This document shows, piece by piece, positions 1 to 9,541 of a stretch of 41,465 nt of DNA (the first letter of the stretch is position 1; each line of letters opens with the position of its first letter). The translations under genes were made by a program, and so were the position numbers. The stretch spans positions 1-41,465 of the forward strand of contig JAQGAU010000100.1 in the NCBI GenBank assembly GCA_034698045.1. Direction: 5' to 3'. The notes beneath the pieces were generated by a model. It was given only the letters and a program-made list of their open reading frames with translations, searched no databases and was not told where the DNA came from. The stretch comes from Paramacrobiotus richtersi (Eukaryota; Tardigrada; Eutardigrada; Parachela; Macrobiotidae).

Positions 1-762
1 GTCGGATCCATCATGAGAGCGATGTGGTCCATATAACGTAGCATCGGTAGCGTTAGCTCAGAGTGCTCAAACGTCCGATAAGCCATGAACACCGAAAACG
101 CGCGCATCCAGCCGGCAACGGACGAAATCTGCTCTTTCTTTGCGGTGGAAACGAACGTCATTTAGCCCGAGTCTTGATCGTGGACGATTCTGGTGCCGTT
201 GTGGGTTCGTTTCGCTGGGGCTCTGTTCTGTGGCAGCAGGTCCACGAAATCCACGAACTGGGTACTGTCCAGTAGCTGTTCTCGCAGTTTCTGGCTGACT
301 GCAGGAAGCTGTTTGTACTTGGCTGGACCGTTGTTCACTGGCTCGCCGAGACGTTCGGTAACGCTCAGTTTTGGGCGGATAATCTCCTGCACGCTCATAA
401 TGCTATCTTCGCGCTTACCATCTCTGGAGGTGACGATTTGTGAGGCTGGAGAGCGAACGAGTAGACTTGGAGGGACCAACCTGCAGTGCCGGTCTCCCGA
501 AACCATGCTGCGCAGTTGATCGGAGCTCCGCTATCTGTTGTTGCATGTCGGAAACTTGTGTCACCAGAGCCTGGATGGGATCGTCGCTTTTTGCTATAGT
601 GGATCCCGGTGGTACTATAACCGTGGACTTGATCCTTTTGCTGGTTTCTGTGGAGGAACTCTCCAAATTTCGCTTGCCGGGCGGCTGTTGGTTCCGGGTT
701 TGCTGACGTGTGACAGGGGCATTTCTAGGGCGTCTATTGTTTTTCGGCAGTTTTGGGGGCAT
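1..762 (-). pseudogene. Gag-like protein of a retroelement, broken, cut by window edge
   Basis: Minus-strand reading starts at 762 with a basic, proline-rich N-terminus (begins MPPKLPKNNRRPRN), followed by a short predicted coiled coil (IQALVTQVSDMQQQIAEL). The frame closes at 415. Coding character continues in another frame from about 420 to 171 (SVQEIIRPKLSVTERLG, FVDFVDLLPQ), reaches an in-frame stop near 171, then resumes in the same frame to position 1 (GWMRAFSVFMAYRTF, LPMLRYMDHIAL). The tryptophan-aromatic-tyrosine pattern in the last part resembles gag-like proteins upstream of reverse transcriptases in invertebrate retroelements. That family assignment is inference. One frameshift, or possibly an unrecognised intron (a GTAAGC follows AGATG near 425), plus one stop make it likely non-functional. 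The rest of the element lies outside the window. Confidence 0.45.
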
Positions 763-983
763 GATAACAATAGAGGCTAGCTGTATCCGTGATCAAAGTT
801 TTTACGAGTCTGAACGTTAGTGGAGAAGTGCAGAGCTAGAAATTCTAATGAGACGATACAGTGAGAAAGCAGCGAAATGATCGCCGTTGCCGGCTGCCTG
901 GCGCTTATGTACCCCCAGGCCGGTGGGCGTGCATGCATGAAACAGCTTCGAGTGACCAATCACAAATAACCATATTTAACTAA

Positions 984-1252
984 TTAAATTAACATTATCG
1001 TCCCTAGCGCCGTTATCATCAGCCGGCAGCACGATTCAGGCTGAATGTGCGTTATGGCGCTAATGTACATTGCTCCGTACCAAGGTTCTGCGCCTGATAA
1101 TTCTTCAGTCAGAAATTTAGTACTGCCACGAAACTGCAATTTATAACGTAAGAGCACATACAGCGGGTCGCCCAGGGTACACGAAACCAGAGGAGCTTGA
1201 CCTTTGCCCTGTGCGTATATACTTATGTCATAACTTGCATTTTGTGGTAATT
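984..1252 (-). CDS. Possible exon of a ZP-domain-like extracellular protein
   Basis: On the minus strand an open frame follows a plausible splice acceptor (CCTCCTGTCAG, exon from 1252). It reads a peptide containing YDISIYAQGKGQAPLVSCTL then GDPLYVLLRYKLQFRG. A polar beta-strand, a Gly-rich turn and a Gly-Asp-Pro-Leu box before hydrophobic residues are reminiscent of the linker and start of ZP-C in zona-pellucida-type proteins. A possible donor GTACAT would end the exon at 1069; otherwise the frame runs to its stop at 984. No other exon of such a gene was recognised nearby, so this may be an isolated relic. Confidence is low because only about 60-90 residues are visible. Confidence 0.22.
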
Positions 1253-1541
1253 CTGACAGGAGGATTATCAAACGCAGGGCCGGGTTAGCATTGTATTATT
1301 CAGGTTGGACATATCTCGAAGTATCTCTATTAATCGACTGTAATTCAGTCAACGCGTGTTAGACAGCTTTCCCAGTGATTTTTAGCATGGTGTTATATCG
1401 AGTCTGGTCATTAGACTTTTATGTTTCACTAGTACTCTGTTGGCAAAATTTTAAGAGATCAGTTAATACTCTTTCGCATGACAATGGAAGCTAATCTGCT
1501 GTAAAGAACAGGAGAACCGAAGGATTCAAGGAAACGTAAAA

Positions 1542-3129
1542 ATGTCCAACAAAACTGGGTCAACCAACAGTTCTGAGTTTGGTTCTCTCGGCGTCTGTGG
1601 CTGGCCAGAACGGGATTACAGCGTTGTTCTTGGTAACCCTGGTGCAGCATTCGCAGACAAAATATCCTTCCCGTTTTGGATGGTTCTCTGTACGTTAAAC
1701 ATACTGCATGTAATCACACTGCGAAAACTGCACACTCACCAAGCGGCACTGCTGACGGCTATGGCAGCATTTGACATGATGACTATGTAAGATTCTGTGC
1801 TGCTTATGTAAGATTGTTGACCTAAATCACTGATCCAGGGAATAGTATAAATTAGTAGTTTACATGTTGCAATAATGCAAACGGTATATTTTGCAGGTGG
1901 TTCTGGATGGCTCGATATATTAAAGTATTTTCAGCCCATTTTGGCTTCAGTAGCATCCTTGCACTCAGCTCAAGAAACACAGTCCTTCATTACAGTAATT
2001 CCGTTCTTTTTCAGAGCCATGCTGATCTGCCCGAAGATAAGCCAGCATTTTCTCGGGTATTAGTGAACTTAGCGCACATAGGAAACATATCCGCTCAGTG
2101 TTCTGAATGGTAAGCTAGGTATACTCGCAGATCACCTGTTCAAGGAACCTCACTACTTCAGTACCTGATTATGGTTGCATTTATTTTAGGACACTTGTGA
2201 TATGCAGCATGCCTCGTCTGCTTAATGTTCTCTTTCCTATTCGAAGTCGGGTGTGGTTTGGCAAGTTTAACAATCGACTAGCCATTGCCGTTGTCGTACT
2301 CCTCTCTATCACATGTTTGATTTTCGAATTTATCCGCCGAGTGGTTAACACACATTCATCGTTGCACTGGGTCCGAACAGAGAAATGGTTTTGGCAGTGG
2401 AATCGAGTCCATGAAGCTGGAACGGTAAGCGTCCGGTGCTCTGGCCACCGATCATCGGCGCTTACGTAGAGTTCGGGTCTTGATTTAATTACTAAACGCG
2501 GGTGCGCTAACCCGCTACATGGCAACCGTTCTAATCCCTACGGAAGATGTAACTGAAGATATGTACAATCGAAAGGACTAGTTCATTCAACGACAGCACG
2601 TTACATATATTTTTGCAGGTAGTTCATTTTTGCAGACTATTGTTGCAATGCTCACAATGTTCGTCATTGTTGCCACAAATGGACTGACCATTGGTTTCTT
2701 AGCAGCCCAACGTTCAGGTCAGAACTGCAGATGCGTTTCGCGGGTTACGTGCCCTTCGGAGGTCAATTCCAGAATAACCCGGCGGAGAATTACCCAGTCC
2801 GCGACAACGGTGGAAATGCTATCAGTTTCTACATGCTTGTATATTATTACACAAGGACCGTATATCATCCATGACTTTCTGGAAAAGACATGTGCAATCC
2901 GACTTTCGGACCAGAATACTCCATTTTCTGGGGTGTCACATTGCAGTTATGGCATGCCAACTATTCACTGGACGTCGTAGCTTATTGTGTCTTTAGTCCG
3001 GATTACCGTAAGCGAATACTGCAAACAGTAAATGGCTTTGCATCTTCCCGGCTAGAAAGCTCCTTGAGACCTTTGAGCTTGTCAACTGGTAACACGGCTA
3101 GAAGAGTTCACCAGGAATCCGCGGTGTGA
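1542..3129 (+). CDS. Rhodopsin-type seven-transmembrane receptor, four exons, one frameshift
   Basis: Exons 1542-1786, 1897-2109, 2190-2424 and 2636-3129 join in phase with GT...AG introns of 110, 80 and 211 bp (donors GTAAGA, GTAAGC, GTAAGC; acceptors ending TTGCAG, TTTTAG, TTGCAG). The ATG at 1542 gives an extracellular N-terminus with NKT and NSS glycosylation sites. TM1 lies at about residues 41-61, TM2 at 66-90 (D78 at the conserved Asp place), TM3 at 131-155 followed by MPRLLNVLFPI in place of the DRY region, TM4 at 183-201, TM5 at 232-256 and TM6 at about 287-310. TM7 (FWGVTLQLW, then DVVAYCVFSPDYRKRI) is in another frame: a shift lies near 2905-2925, from a small indel or sequence error. 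Without it the protein would be about 395 residues. It is probably a plasma-membrane sensory or peptide receptor; the ligand is unknown. A variant poly(A) signal AATATAAAA lies near 3245. Possibly a young pseudogene. Confidence 0.72.
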
Positions 3130-3641
3130 AAGACGAAATTCACCTGGCGACACACAGAAGGGACCCGTTCTGATGTTTTCGGACGTTTTTGTAATTCTGT
3201 GTTGTTTCTTCATTATCCTTCTATCTTTATAACTATCGGTTTTTAATATAAAACGTAAATCAAGTTTACGTACCGAACTTGCTAAGTATACATCTGTATA
3301 AACGCAACTGCCGCAGTTGCGCCGGCCGGATGTTCAGCGCATTTTACTATTAGGTGCTGTTGTTTGCCAGTGCATGAGCAGCATTGATACAACTTCTAAT
3401 ATAAAGATGAGTAAGACCGAACCGTTTATGGAACCGGTTAACCGGACCATTTAACGAACTGGTTGACCTTTCTGGACCAGACCGAACTGTTTACATTGAT
3501 AATCGTTTAACCGGTCCCATTTTTATTTATAGCAACGCACAAGCAAGCGTTACAGCCACAGCATCGACACCATGAAATTCGCTGTAACTTTTCCTTTGAG
3601 TTATGCGACGAACGAAAAACTTTTAGGGAAGCGAGAAATGA
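3130..3641. other. Spacer between receptor units with AACCGG-rich stretch
   Basis: No gene seen. The 3' flank of the receptor contains T-rich sequence and AATATAAAA near 3245. Between about 3415 and 3520 there is a degenerate run of motifs built on AACCGGTTAACCGG and ACCGAAC/TGTTTA, partly self-complementary. Confidence 0.5.
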
Positions 3642-3933
3642 AACATTGGATGCAAACTGAACTTCGCCATTCTAGCGGCTAACCTTGCAGTCGTCGGGCA
3701 TTTGTGTATCGTACAGCGGCGAAGACTTAGTATCGATTCGCATAGTTCCACTTCAAACACCCGATCAACGTTTTCAAATAGTACGAAATATTCGCCGCCA
3801 TGGAAAAAAAGCGCACACTTCGTCGGCCGTTACGTTACTTATCGTGTCTGCAGTGTTATACATGGTAACGAAAATGCCGGTCGTGGTTTACGAACTAATG
3901 GAGGACGGGTGCTTGAAACGCCTGTCTGACTAA
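3642..3933 (+). pseudogene. Receptor fragment: TM5, third loop and TM6
   Basis: From 3642 the frame reads a TM5-like helix (NFAILAANLAVVGHLCIVQ) followed by a basic, Ser/Thr-rich third cytoplasmic loop. At a run of seven A (3804-3810) the coding frame switches by one, and TM6 follows as SSAVTLLIVSAVLYMVTKMP then VVVYELMEDGCLKRLSD before a TAA at 3931. TM6 and the segment after it align by eye with the complete receptor at 1542-3129 (there ending FLEKTCAIRLSD). The fragment lacks TM1-4 and TM7, so it is a dead tandem paralogue. The A-run frameshift looks like a replication-slippage indel. Confidence 0.6.
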
Positions 3934-3941
3934 CAGTATAC

Positions 3942-4141
3942 GATCTTCTTGGCTGGCCGGAACGTAATTATACTATGATAGCGTTCCATCCCATCCCGTT
4001 GCAGCTGGATATAGTCTGTCGTCCCATATGGATGGTTATTAGCACTACAGGAAACGTAATCAACATCTTCCTGCTCAGACGCAGGCAAACGTACCAGATG
4101 ATTTTTTTGATGTGGATGTCGGTTTTCGATTTGACCTGCAT
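3942..4141 (+). pseudogene. First exon of a third receptor paralogue (TM1-TM2)
   Basis: The frame from 3942 reads LLGWPERNYTMIAF and then a TM1 (PIWMVISTTGNVINIFLL, with the Gly-Asn pair of rhodopsin receptors) and a TM2 start (MIFLMWMSVFDLTC). It ends at a GTAAGT donor at 4142 in the same phase (AT|G) as exon 1 of the receptor at 1542, which has WPERDY at the same place. There is no upstream ATG: a TGA lies about 20 bp before, and the exon abuts the TM6 fragment. A weak second-exon candidate lies after 4415 (contains ENYRIFSKTS), but its alignment is not convincing. Probably a truncated copy. Confidence 0.55.
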
Positions 4142-5088
4142 GTAAGTAACAAATGCTCCTGTGATGTTGTCAGTCTGCCCCATGCATCACTTACAGGGCC
4201 AAAAATCTGTGCCCACGTAGAACAAAGTGTGCCCACGTAAAGGATGATGTGTCTACGTAAGCAGGGAGCTGTGCTCGGAAACTCCCAAGACTCCCCTCTT
4301 TGCTGCGAAGATAACAAAATGTGTTTCGCTTTGTGCATTATTTAAACTTAATTATTGATTAATACTTCACTGCGTTGTCAGCCGACCGTGCCATATGTAC
4401 TTTTCACTTTTGCGTTAGCCGTTGGCCGGCATTAGGGAAACCGAAAACTACCGTATATTCAGCAAGACCTCTGTTACGTACATGTCACGTTCGTTCCTCA
4501 AGGTGCACACGCACGCAGTGGAAGGATGCACGTTGTACGGGGAGCCACCCGGATGTTACAGTTTTACATACGGGTGGCCATTGGCCATTTGCATACGGCA
4601 AAGCCATCGTAACTGACAACAACACCGAGGAATACTACCGTAATAAATGCGGCGCAAACTTTAAGCTTTTTTCATCAAAACTTTTGGATAATAGTGACTC
4701 ACTTTTGTGCGATTTTCCAGTGCCTTTCAAACATGTTTGTCATTACCCTTTGCTAAGTGCGCAGCAGAGAATAATAAGAAAGCGTACTCGCTCTTAGCGG
4801 GAACTGGGTGACCGAAGCGCAAACAGATATTACAGTCCAATAATGCTGAAACGAATCTCGTTGCCGGTTCTTTACATCAAGCAATAACTTTGTAAAGGAA
4901 TCTGAATTGACTTGCAACTGCCAGAACAAACCACGTGTAGACTGCTTTAAACCATGACCATATGAAAAAGGTCACTGCCTCCTGGGATTGCAAGGTTCAG
5001 TAAAATACACCAGACAATCTCCTTCAACAAAGACATATTGAAGTGTGATCAGAAAAGCTGAAAAAAGCATAAAGATCCTAAATGGCGA
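4142..5088. other. Region after receptor fragments, no clear gene
   Basis: It starts with the orphan donor GTAAGT at 4142. Around 4200-4260 three near-repeats of TGTGCCCACGTA / GTGTCTACGTAA occur. An open plus-strand frame at 4375-4797 shows no recognisable domain; part of it may derive from receptor exon 2. The rest is featureless. Confidence 0.4.
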
Positions 5089-5190
5089 TTGTAAGCTCTA
5101 AAACCGTCCGGTCGGAGAAAACATCCGTCGGACAGCTTCCCCGCAATTGCTAAAACCGCCCGGAGGTGGGAAATTTTGTCTGGCGTAAAT
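5089..5190 (+). repeat. Left terminal inverted repeat of foldback element
   Basis: It is the inverted counterpart of 6385-6492. Shared landmarks in order are TTGTAA, AAACCGTCCGG, TCCGTCGGACA / TCCGCGTGACA, CCCCGCAA, TAAAACCG and GTAA(A)TTTT. By eye about three quarters of positions agree over the outer 65 bp. Confidence 0.6.
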
Positions 5191-5259
5191 TTTTCCCTTA
5201 TATAAACTGAACTAAACTAATATAATTGTTTGAATTCCTGACTGCTCTATGGCAGTATG

Positions 5260-5505
5260 CCACACCGAGACACCTTTCCAGAGTGTTCGGTAGCACAACG
5301 CTTTCTTCCCGAGTGCTCCGTAACCCGGACGCTATTTCCTCGAGGTCTTTGCAAACCGGCCTCTAGTTGCTGGAGTGTTTTACAAGCCGGACACCGGCAT
5401 TGGAGCTGTAAAGACTGGACTGTTTCCTCAAAGTGTTCCGTAATCCGGACACTTGTCTCCAGAGCGTTCCGTAAGCCGTTCACTCCAGCGAATAGTGCGT
5501 AACAT
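5260..5505 (-). repeat. 31-bp repeat block 1, minus orientation
   Basis: About eight units of 28-31 bp of the pattern AGTGTTCCGTAACCCGGACA followed by CTTTCTTCCCG. This is the reverse complement of the unit in blocks 2 and 4. The block is the most degenerate of the four. Confidence 0.6.
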
Positions 5506-5509
5506 TCCG

Positions 5510-5690
5510 GAAATCCCGGCACACGCCGGAGAAAAGCGACTGGGCTGCAGAACACTCTGGGGAAAATTGTCCGACTTGCACAACACTGTGGTGAAGTGTC
5601 CGGGTGGCGTAACACTAGGGAAAAGCGACCGGGTTACACAAAACTCTGGTGAGAAACTTCCGGCTACGGAGTCCAGCCTAAGCGCAGTTT
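5510..5690 (+). repeat. 31-bp repeat block 2, plus orientation
   Basis: About five to six units such as AACACTCTGGGGAAAATTGT followed by CCGACTTGCAC (31 bp). Lengths vary by one or two bases. Confidence 0.6.
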
Positions 5691-5885
5691 GGAATTCTAT
5701 CTTCAAGGAGTGTCGCGGAAGCCGGACATATGTTCACAGAGTGGCGTGGAAGCCGGACACAGTTCCTTAGAGTGCCGTGGAATCTGGACACTTTTCACCA
5801 AAGTGTCCCGGAAGCTGGACAATTTTTACCAGAGTGTCCGGGGAAGCCGGACACTTTTTTCCCAGAGTGTCGTGCGCGGGTGTTG
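5690..5885 (-). repeat. 31-bp repeat block 3, minus orientation
   Basis: Six units, regular at 31-33 bp, of the form AGTGTCCCGGAAGCTGGACA followed by ATTTTTACCAG. With block 2 it forms an inner inverted pair. Confidence 0.65.
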
Positions 5886-5959
5886 TGGTTTCTTCAATAC
5901 TTATGACAGTACGCAGAAACTTGCCTTAAGGAAAAAGAACGACACTCAAGGAAAAAGTG

Positions 5960-6340
5960 TACGGTTCCGTTACATCCTAGGGAAAATTGTTCGGCTTAAA
6001 CGACACCCCGGAGAAATGTAGCCGGCTTCCGGGACACTCTGGTGAAAGGTTCCCGGCTTCCGGGACACTCGCGCGAAAGGTGTCCGGCTTCCACGACACT
6101 TTTGGTAAAAGCGTCCGGCTTCCCGGACACTCTGGTTAAAAGTGTCCGGCTTAAACGACACTCTTGGGAAATGTGTTCTGACTGTTGAACACCATAGAAC
6201 CCTGCCGGGAAAAGTATCCGAGCAGTTGGACACCAATAGAACACTGCGGTGAAAAGTGCCTCGGCTGTTGGACAGCAATAGAACACTGCGGGGAAGAGTG
6301 TTCGGGTTGTCGAACACGTCCGGGAGAAGGGTCCGTGTGA
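5960..6340 (+). repeat. 31-bp repeat block 4, plus orientation
   Basis: It contains the most regular units, e.g. five successive 31-mers from about 6033 beginning GACACTCTGGTGAAAGGTTC. After about 6185 the unit lengthens to about 41 bp (AACACTGCGGTGAAAAGTGC type) for three copies. It mirrors block 1. Confidence 0.65.
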
Positions 6341-6599
6341 GACTGGGTACGAGAAACCTGTTTCGACAAAAAAGATTGTGAGTGGGCAAAATTACGGCGA
6401 CGTTTTTTCGGCCCTCAGGACGGTTTTAGCGGTTGCGGGGGAAAAGTGTCACGCGGACAGGTTTTCCGTCCGGACGGTTTAAGCGGTTACAAACGAGCGA
6501 GCAATCTCCCCACACGTACCAATATGTTCAGTTTCGGTGAGAATTTAGGTCGAAAGAAGTCCTACTCAAAGTACAGCCGTTAAAAAAATCCAACATCAA

Positions 6600-7010
6600 G
6601 GCGGGCATTTATTTTGGATCCGGCACGAAATTAGTTCGTGTCCGGACATTTACTCCGAGTTCGGGTAGGGCATTCCTTCCGGATCTCAGGCTCCAGCAAG
6701 GCATTTATTCCTGACCCGAGCCGGCCATTTATTCCGGTTCAGGGCCGGGCCTTTACTCCGGACCCGGGCAGTGCACTTAGTCCGGATCAAGGCAGGGCAT
6801 TTATTCCGGACCCGAGCCAGGCATTTACTCCGGATCCGGGCAGTGCTCTTAGTCCGGATCCAGGCAGGGCATTTATTCCGGACCCGGGCCGGGCATTTAC
6901 TCCGGATCCAGGCAGTGCGCTTATTCCGGATCCAGGCAGGGCATTTATCCCGGACCCGGGCCGGGCATTTATATCGGTTCAGGACCCAAGCTGAATACTT
7001 TCTTGGGATC
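6600..7010 (+). repeat. 24-bp satellite with 72-bp higher-order structure
   Basis: From about 6720 eleven clear units of 24 bp follow each other, each with the core GGCATTTATTCCGGA and ending CCCGG or TCCAG; more degenerate units lie at 6605-6720. Three unit types alternate: A (GCAGGGCATTTATTCCGGAC), B (GCCGGGCATTTACTCCGGAT) and C (GCAGTGCGCTTAGTCCGGAT). The series A-B-C is seen three times (first A variant), giving a 72-bp higher-order period. Because 24 is divisible by three the array is open in several frames, which is not evidence of coding. A stray related unit lies at about 8198-8220. Confidence 0.8.
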
Positions 7011-9480
7011 CGGGAGAACCTTATTGCCGGTCACGGCCGTTAAAATTTGAAACTGTGCTCACGTAAATTTTGAAGATTTTTGGCTCTGATCACTTATTGC
7101 GGTATGATTGATTTTATAGGTGGTTTTGGCTCCCTACTTACATCGCGGTAAGCTTTACGTGCCTGTTACTTTCCATATTTCTAGATTCGTACATTTCTAC
7201 GTACGTCTCAGATTCGCCTGACTTCGACTACATTTCTGCGGTAACTCTTTTGTCCAGTAGGAATCTCTATATCCCGTAGGTATCCACTTGGGTAATCGTG
7301 TTTACCGATGCGTCATCTAGATTTTGAAACTGCTTTCAAAATTTCGAGAAATACTGATAACAGAGCGCGAATCAACAAACATGATGTAATAGCAACCTTA
7401 CAACTGTGAGTGGTAACCTTGGTATTGCTCAGTGTGTACTGTAATACAGTGAAATACCGTTCCATACAGTAACTGTATGGAACGGTATTTCACGGAAAGT
7501 GGCTCGGAAATTATCCGGTGGAAAAAGAAGGAAGGCTAAAGAGGGTCCGCCCAGCTGTTGGGTCGATCTGCGCCATGGCGCGTCGTGTGAGCACCCGTTA
7601 ATTTAAAACGGTTTTCATGATGTCGTAGCACAAAGAAATGATTGGGCTAAATAAATGCGTTTTCAGTTTAACGAAATCGGTTCTGGTTTTAAAGTTTAAC
7701 GCTGTCAAAGCCAAAAATTTCAAGTTAGATTTGTTTGAGTTGTGTCCAACAAAAAATTAACTGAAACGGCAGTTGTATAGAGCACTGTACTAAAACCTTA
7801 TTACACATAGGATATTATGAAAGGTTAGTATTTAAAAAAACGAAAAATAAAAAACTGGCTGGGGGCGTTGAGGGTACCGGGTAATGCGCACGTGCACTAA
7901 CGCTCCCATCTGGATTAGCATTTTTACACGGTTTTCGGCATGTCACACTGCGGTTAATTTTTGGCAAAAAAGTGTTCCCGTCACGGAAACTTGAGCGCGT
8001 GCAATACATATCTGTACCACGTCGTTATTCGTGACTGTATAGGAGCAGCCGAAACAGACTCACTCAAAAGTTCCGGCAAAACATGCTGTTGGTTACGGGG
8101 GACATCTTTTCGGAAATAAACAATGTGACGAACTCGGCTCGGGAAACCAAAGGACGCCGTTTGGAGAGGGACATTTTTGCCGGGAAATAATGTCTGGGGA
8201 GGGCATTTATTTCGGATTCAGATTATACTCTTGAGAAATCCGTTGCACTCTTGACAGCAAACTGTCGTCTGCTGTCAAACAGCGATTAATAAAAATACAG
8301 TGGAAAATGTCCAGTTAAGTATGACTTTATGGTTACTCCGTAACCGTAATCACTATCCGCAGTTATTAAACTTAGGTTTCTTATGGCAACGGTTTATCGA
8401 CCGAAGTTAAGGGATCCCCTGTGCGGAAAATTCCAAATTCAATTAAGACACTGGAATAAAACTGAATAGTGAAGGAACAGCCAATGTGTACGTTCCTGCA
8501 TGCTGGCGGTGATCGACGAACGTCGACCTTCGAAAGGACAGGGGCTTTTAACATATCACAAAAGGGCTCCGCAGCCCGATAATAATAATTTTGACTTTCA
8601 AATATGTTTGTTCGAATTGTGTTTGTGTGTTCGTGTGAGTTGAAATGTGTTTGTTCGAGAGGGAATTTCTTTCAAATTGGAATTGATTCTTTCTTTCTCT
8701 TCTTTCCAGCCACCGACTTATCAAAGTTGTTACTGTTGTAACTAGTTCAGATATGACAGCAAGATTCTCCTGCGTTGTGGCGGTTACTGTTTACTACTCG
8801 ACGGAGCTACATTTTATGGTATAAGAAGCCATTAAACCATTGTTATCATATCAAAGGTCTTCTGTTCTTTTCTCAAATCTGCATTCGAGGTTTTCTACAT
8901 AACGGCCTATTAGTTAGGTCGGTCACCCATGACAGAAAACTGCAGAAATTATTATTTTGTTATGTCGACGGTTTCAGTACAACGAAATACGAATGCAGTA
9001 ACGACTATACACTATTCAGTACGAGCTGTATGATAATTACAGAGACTGGTAAAAAGTTACTTTCAAGGACGGATGGGAGCAAGTGAACTTGATTTTGCTT
9101 TCAGCGTTTAGGTTTGAAAATCACGCGTGGCCATATTATGTCCGCTGATTTTGGCTTCATGGATTAAACACATTTATACGCTATAGTTATATAGTGTGCT
9201 ACAAACTATCGGATCAGGGAAAGTCGACATTTTAACCAGCCGCATAATTGATTTGCCGAGATATTCACATTATTAGTAGCCAAACCCTGTTCAAACGGAC
9301 TTGACAGAGTCCGTTTAGAGTTCGTTAAAGAAGCACATGGGTACTGTTTCTGATGTCTTTAATCATTATAGTTGTTTTATCAACAAATTAAGGCCCAGAT
9401 TGAAGATAAGTTTAATACCAAATTAGTTAATAAAATTAGTTAATCATTAGTTTTCCAAAATAATGCAATAACAAAATGCC
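7011..9480. other. Long stretch without recognisable gene
   Basis: Apart from the palindrome at 7449 and a stray 24-bp satellite unit near 8200 nothing was recognised. Open frames such as 8775-9086 (+) show no domain, no convincing splice context and no paralogue. The T-rich stretch 8680-8710 is ordinary. Confidence 0.45.
7449..7493. repeat. Perfect palindrome, 22-bp arms, 1-bp loop
   Basis: The left arm 7449-7470 starts GTGAAATACCGTTCCATACA. The right arm 7472-7493 is its exact reverse complement, with a single A between. It could extrude as a cruciform or be the remnant of a hairpin insertion. Nothing in the flanks suggests a gene. Confidence 0.85.
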
Positions 9481-9541
9481 AGTGCCACACTCTATGGAGG
9501 GATTTATTCTGCCGGTCTGCATCTCTCCGGTTTCCTGGTTC

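Larger units (their letters stand above)
5089..6492. mobile_element. Foldback-type element built from 31-bp repeats
   Basis: The two ends are inverted copies: left 5089-5190 begins TTGTAAGCTCTAAAACCG, and the reverse complement of the right end (down from 6492) begins TTGTAACCGCTTAAACCG. Both continue into CGTCCGG and, 30-40 bp further in, CCCCGCAA. Between them lie four blocks of a degenerate 31-bp unit (core ACACTCTGGTGAAAAGTGTC plus CGGCTTCC). Block orientation is minus, plus, minus, plus, so outer blocks mirror each other and so do the inner ones. A T-rich stretch with TATATAAAC lies inside the left TIR. No coding sequence is credible. Foldback elements of the Drosophila FB type have TIRs made of short tandem repeats; this is structurally similar, but relation to that family is inference. 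No convincing target-site duplication was found. Confidence 0.6.

Noticed and set aside
5260..6340. CRISPR-like array of ~31-bp repeats
   Set aside because: No spacers separate the units; units are contiguous and variable, orientation alternates, and the context is eukaryotic.
5247..6389. Many open frames on both strands in the 31-bp repeat region
   Set aside because: All are composed of the translated repeat in different frames; unit length 31 shifts frame each copy, so no protein repeat is maintained.
6638..7043. Overlapping open frames encoding regular 8-residue repeats (PGRAFIPD type)
   Set aside because: They result from the 24-bp satellite, whose unit length is a multiple of three; several frames are open at once and there is no start context or paralogue.
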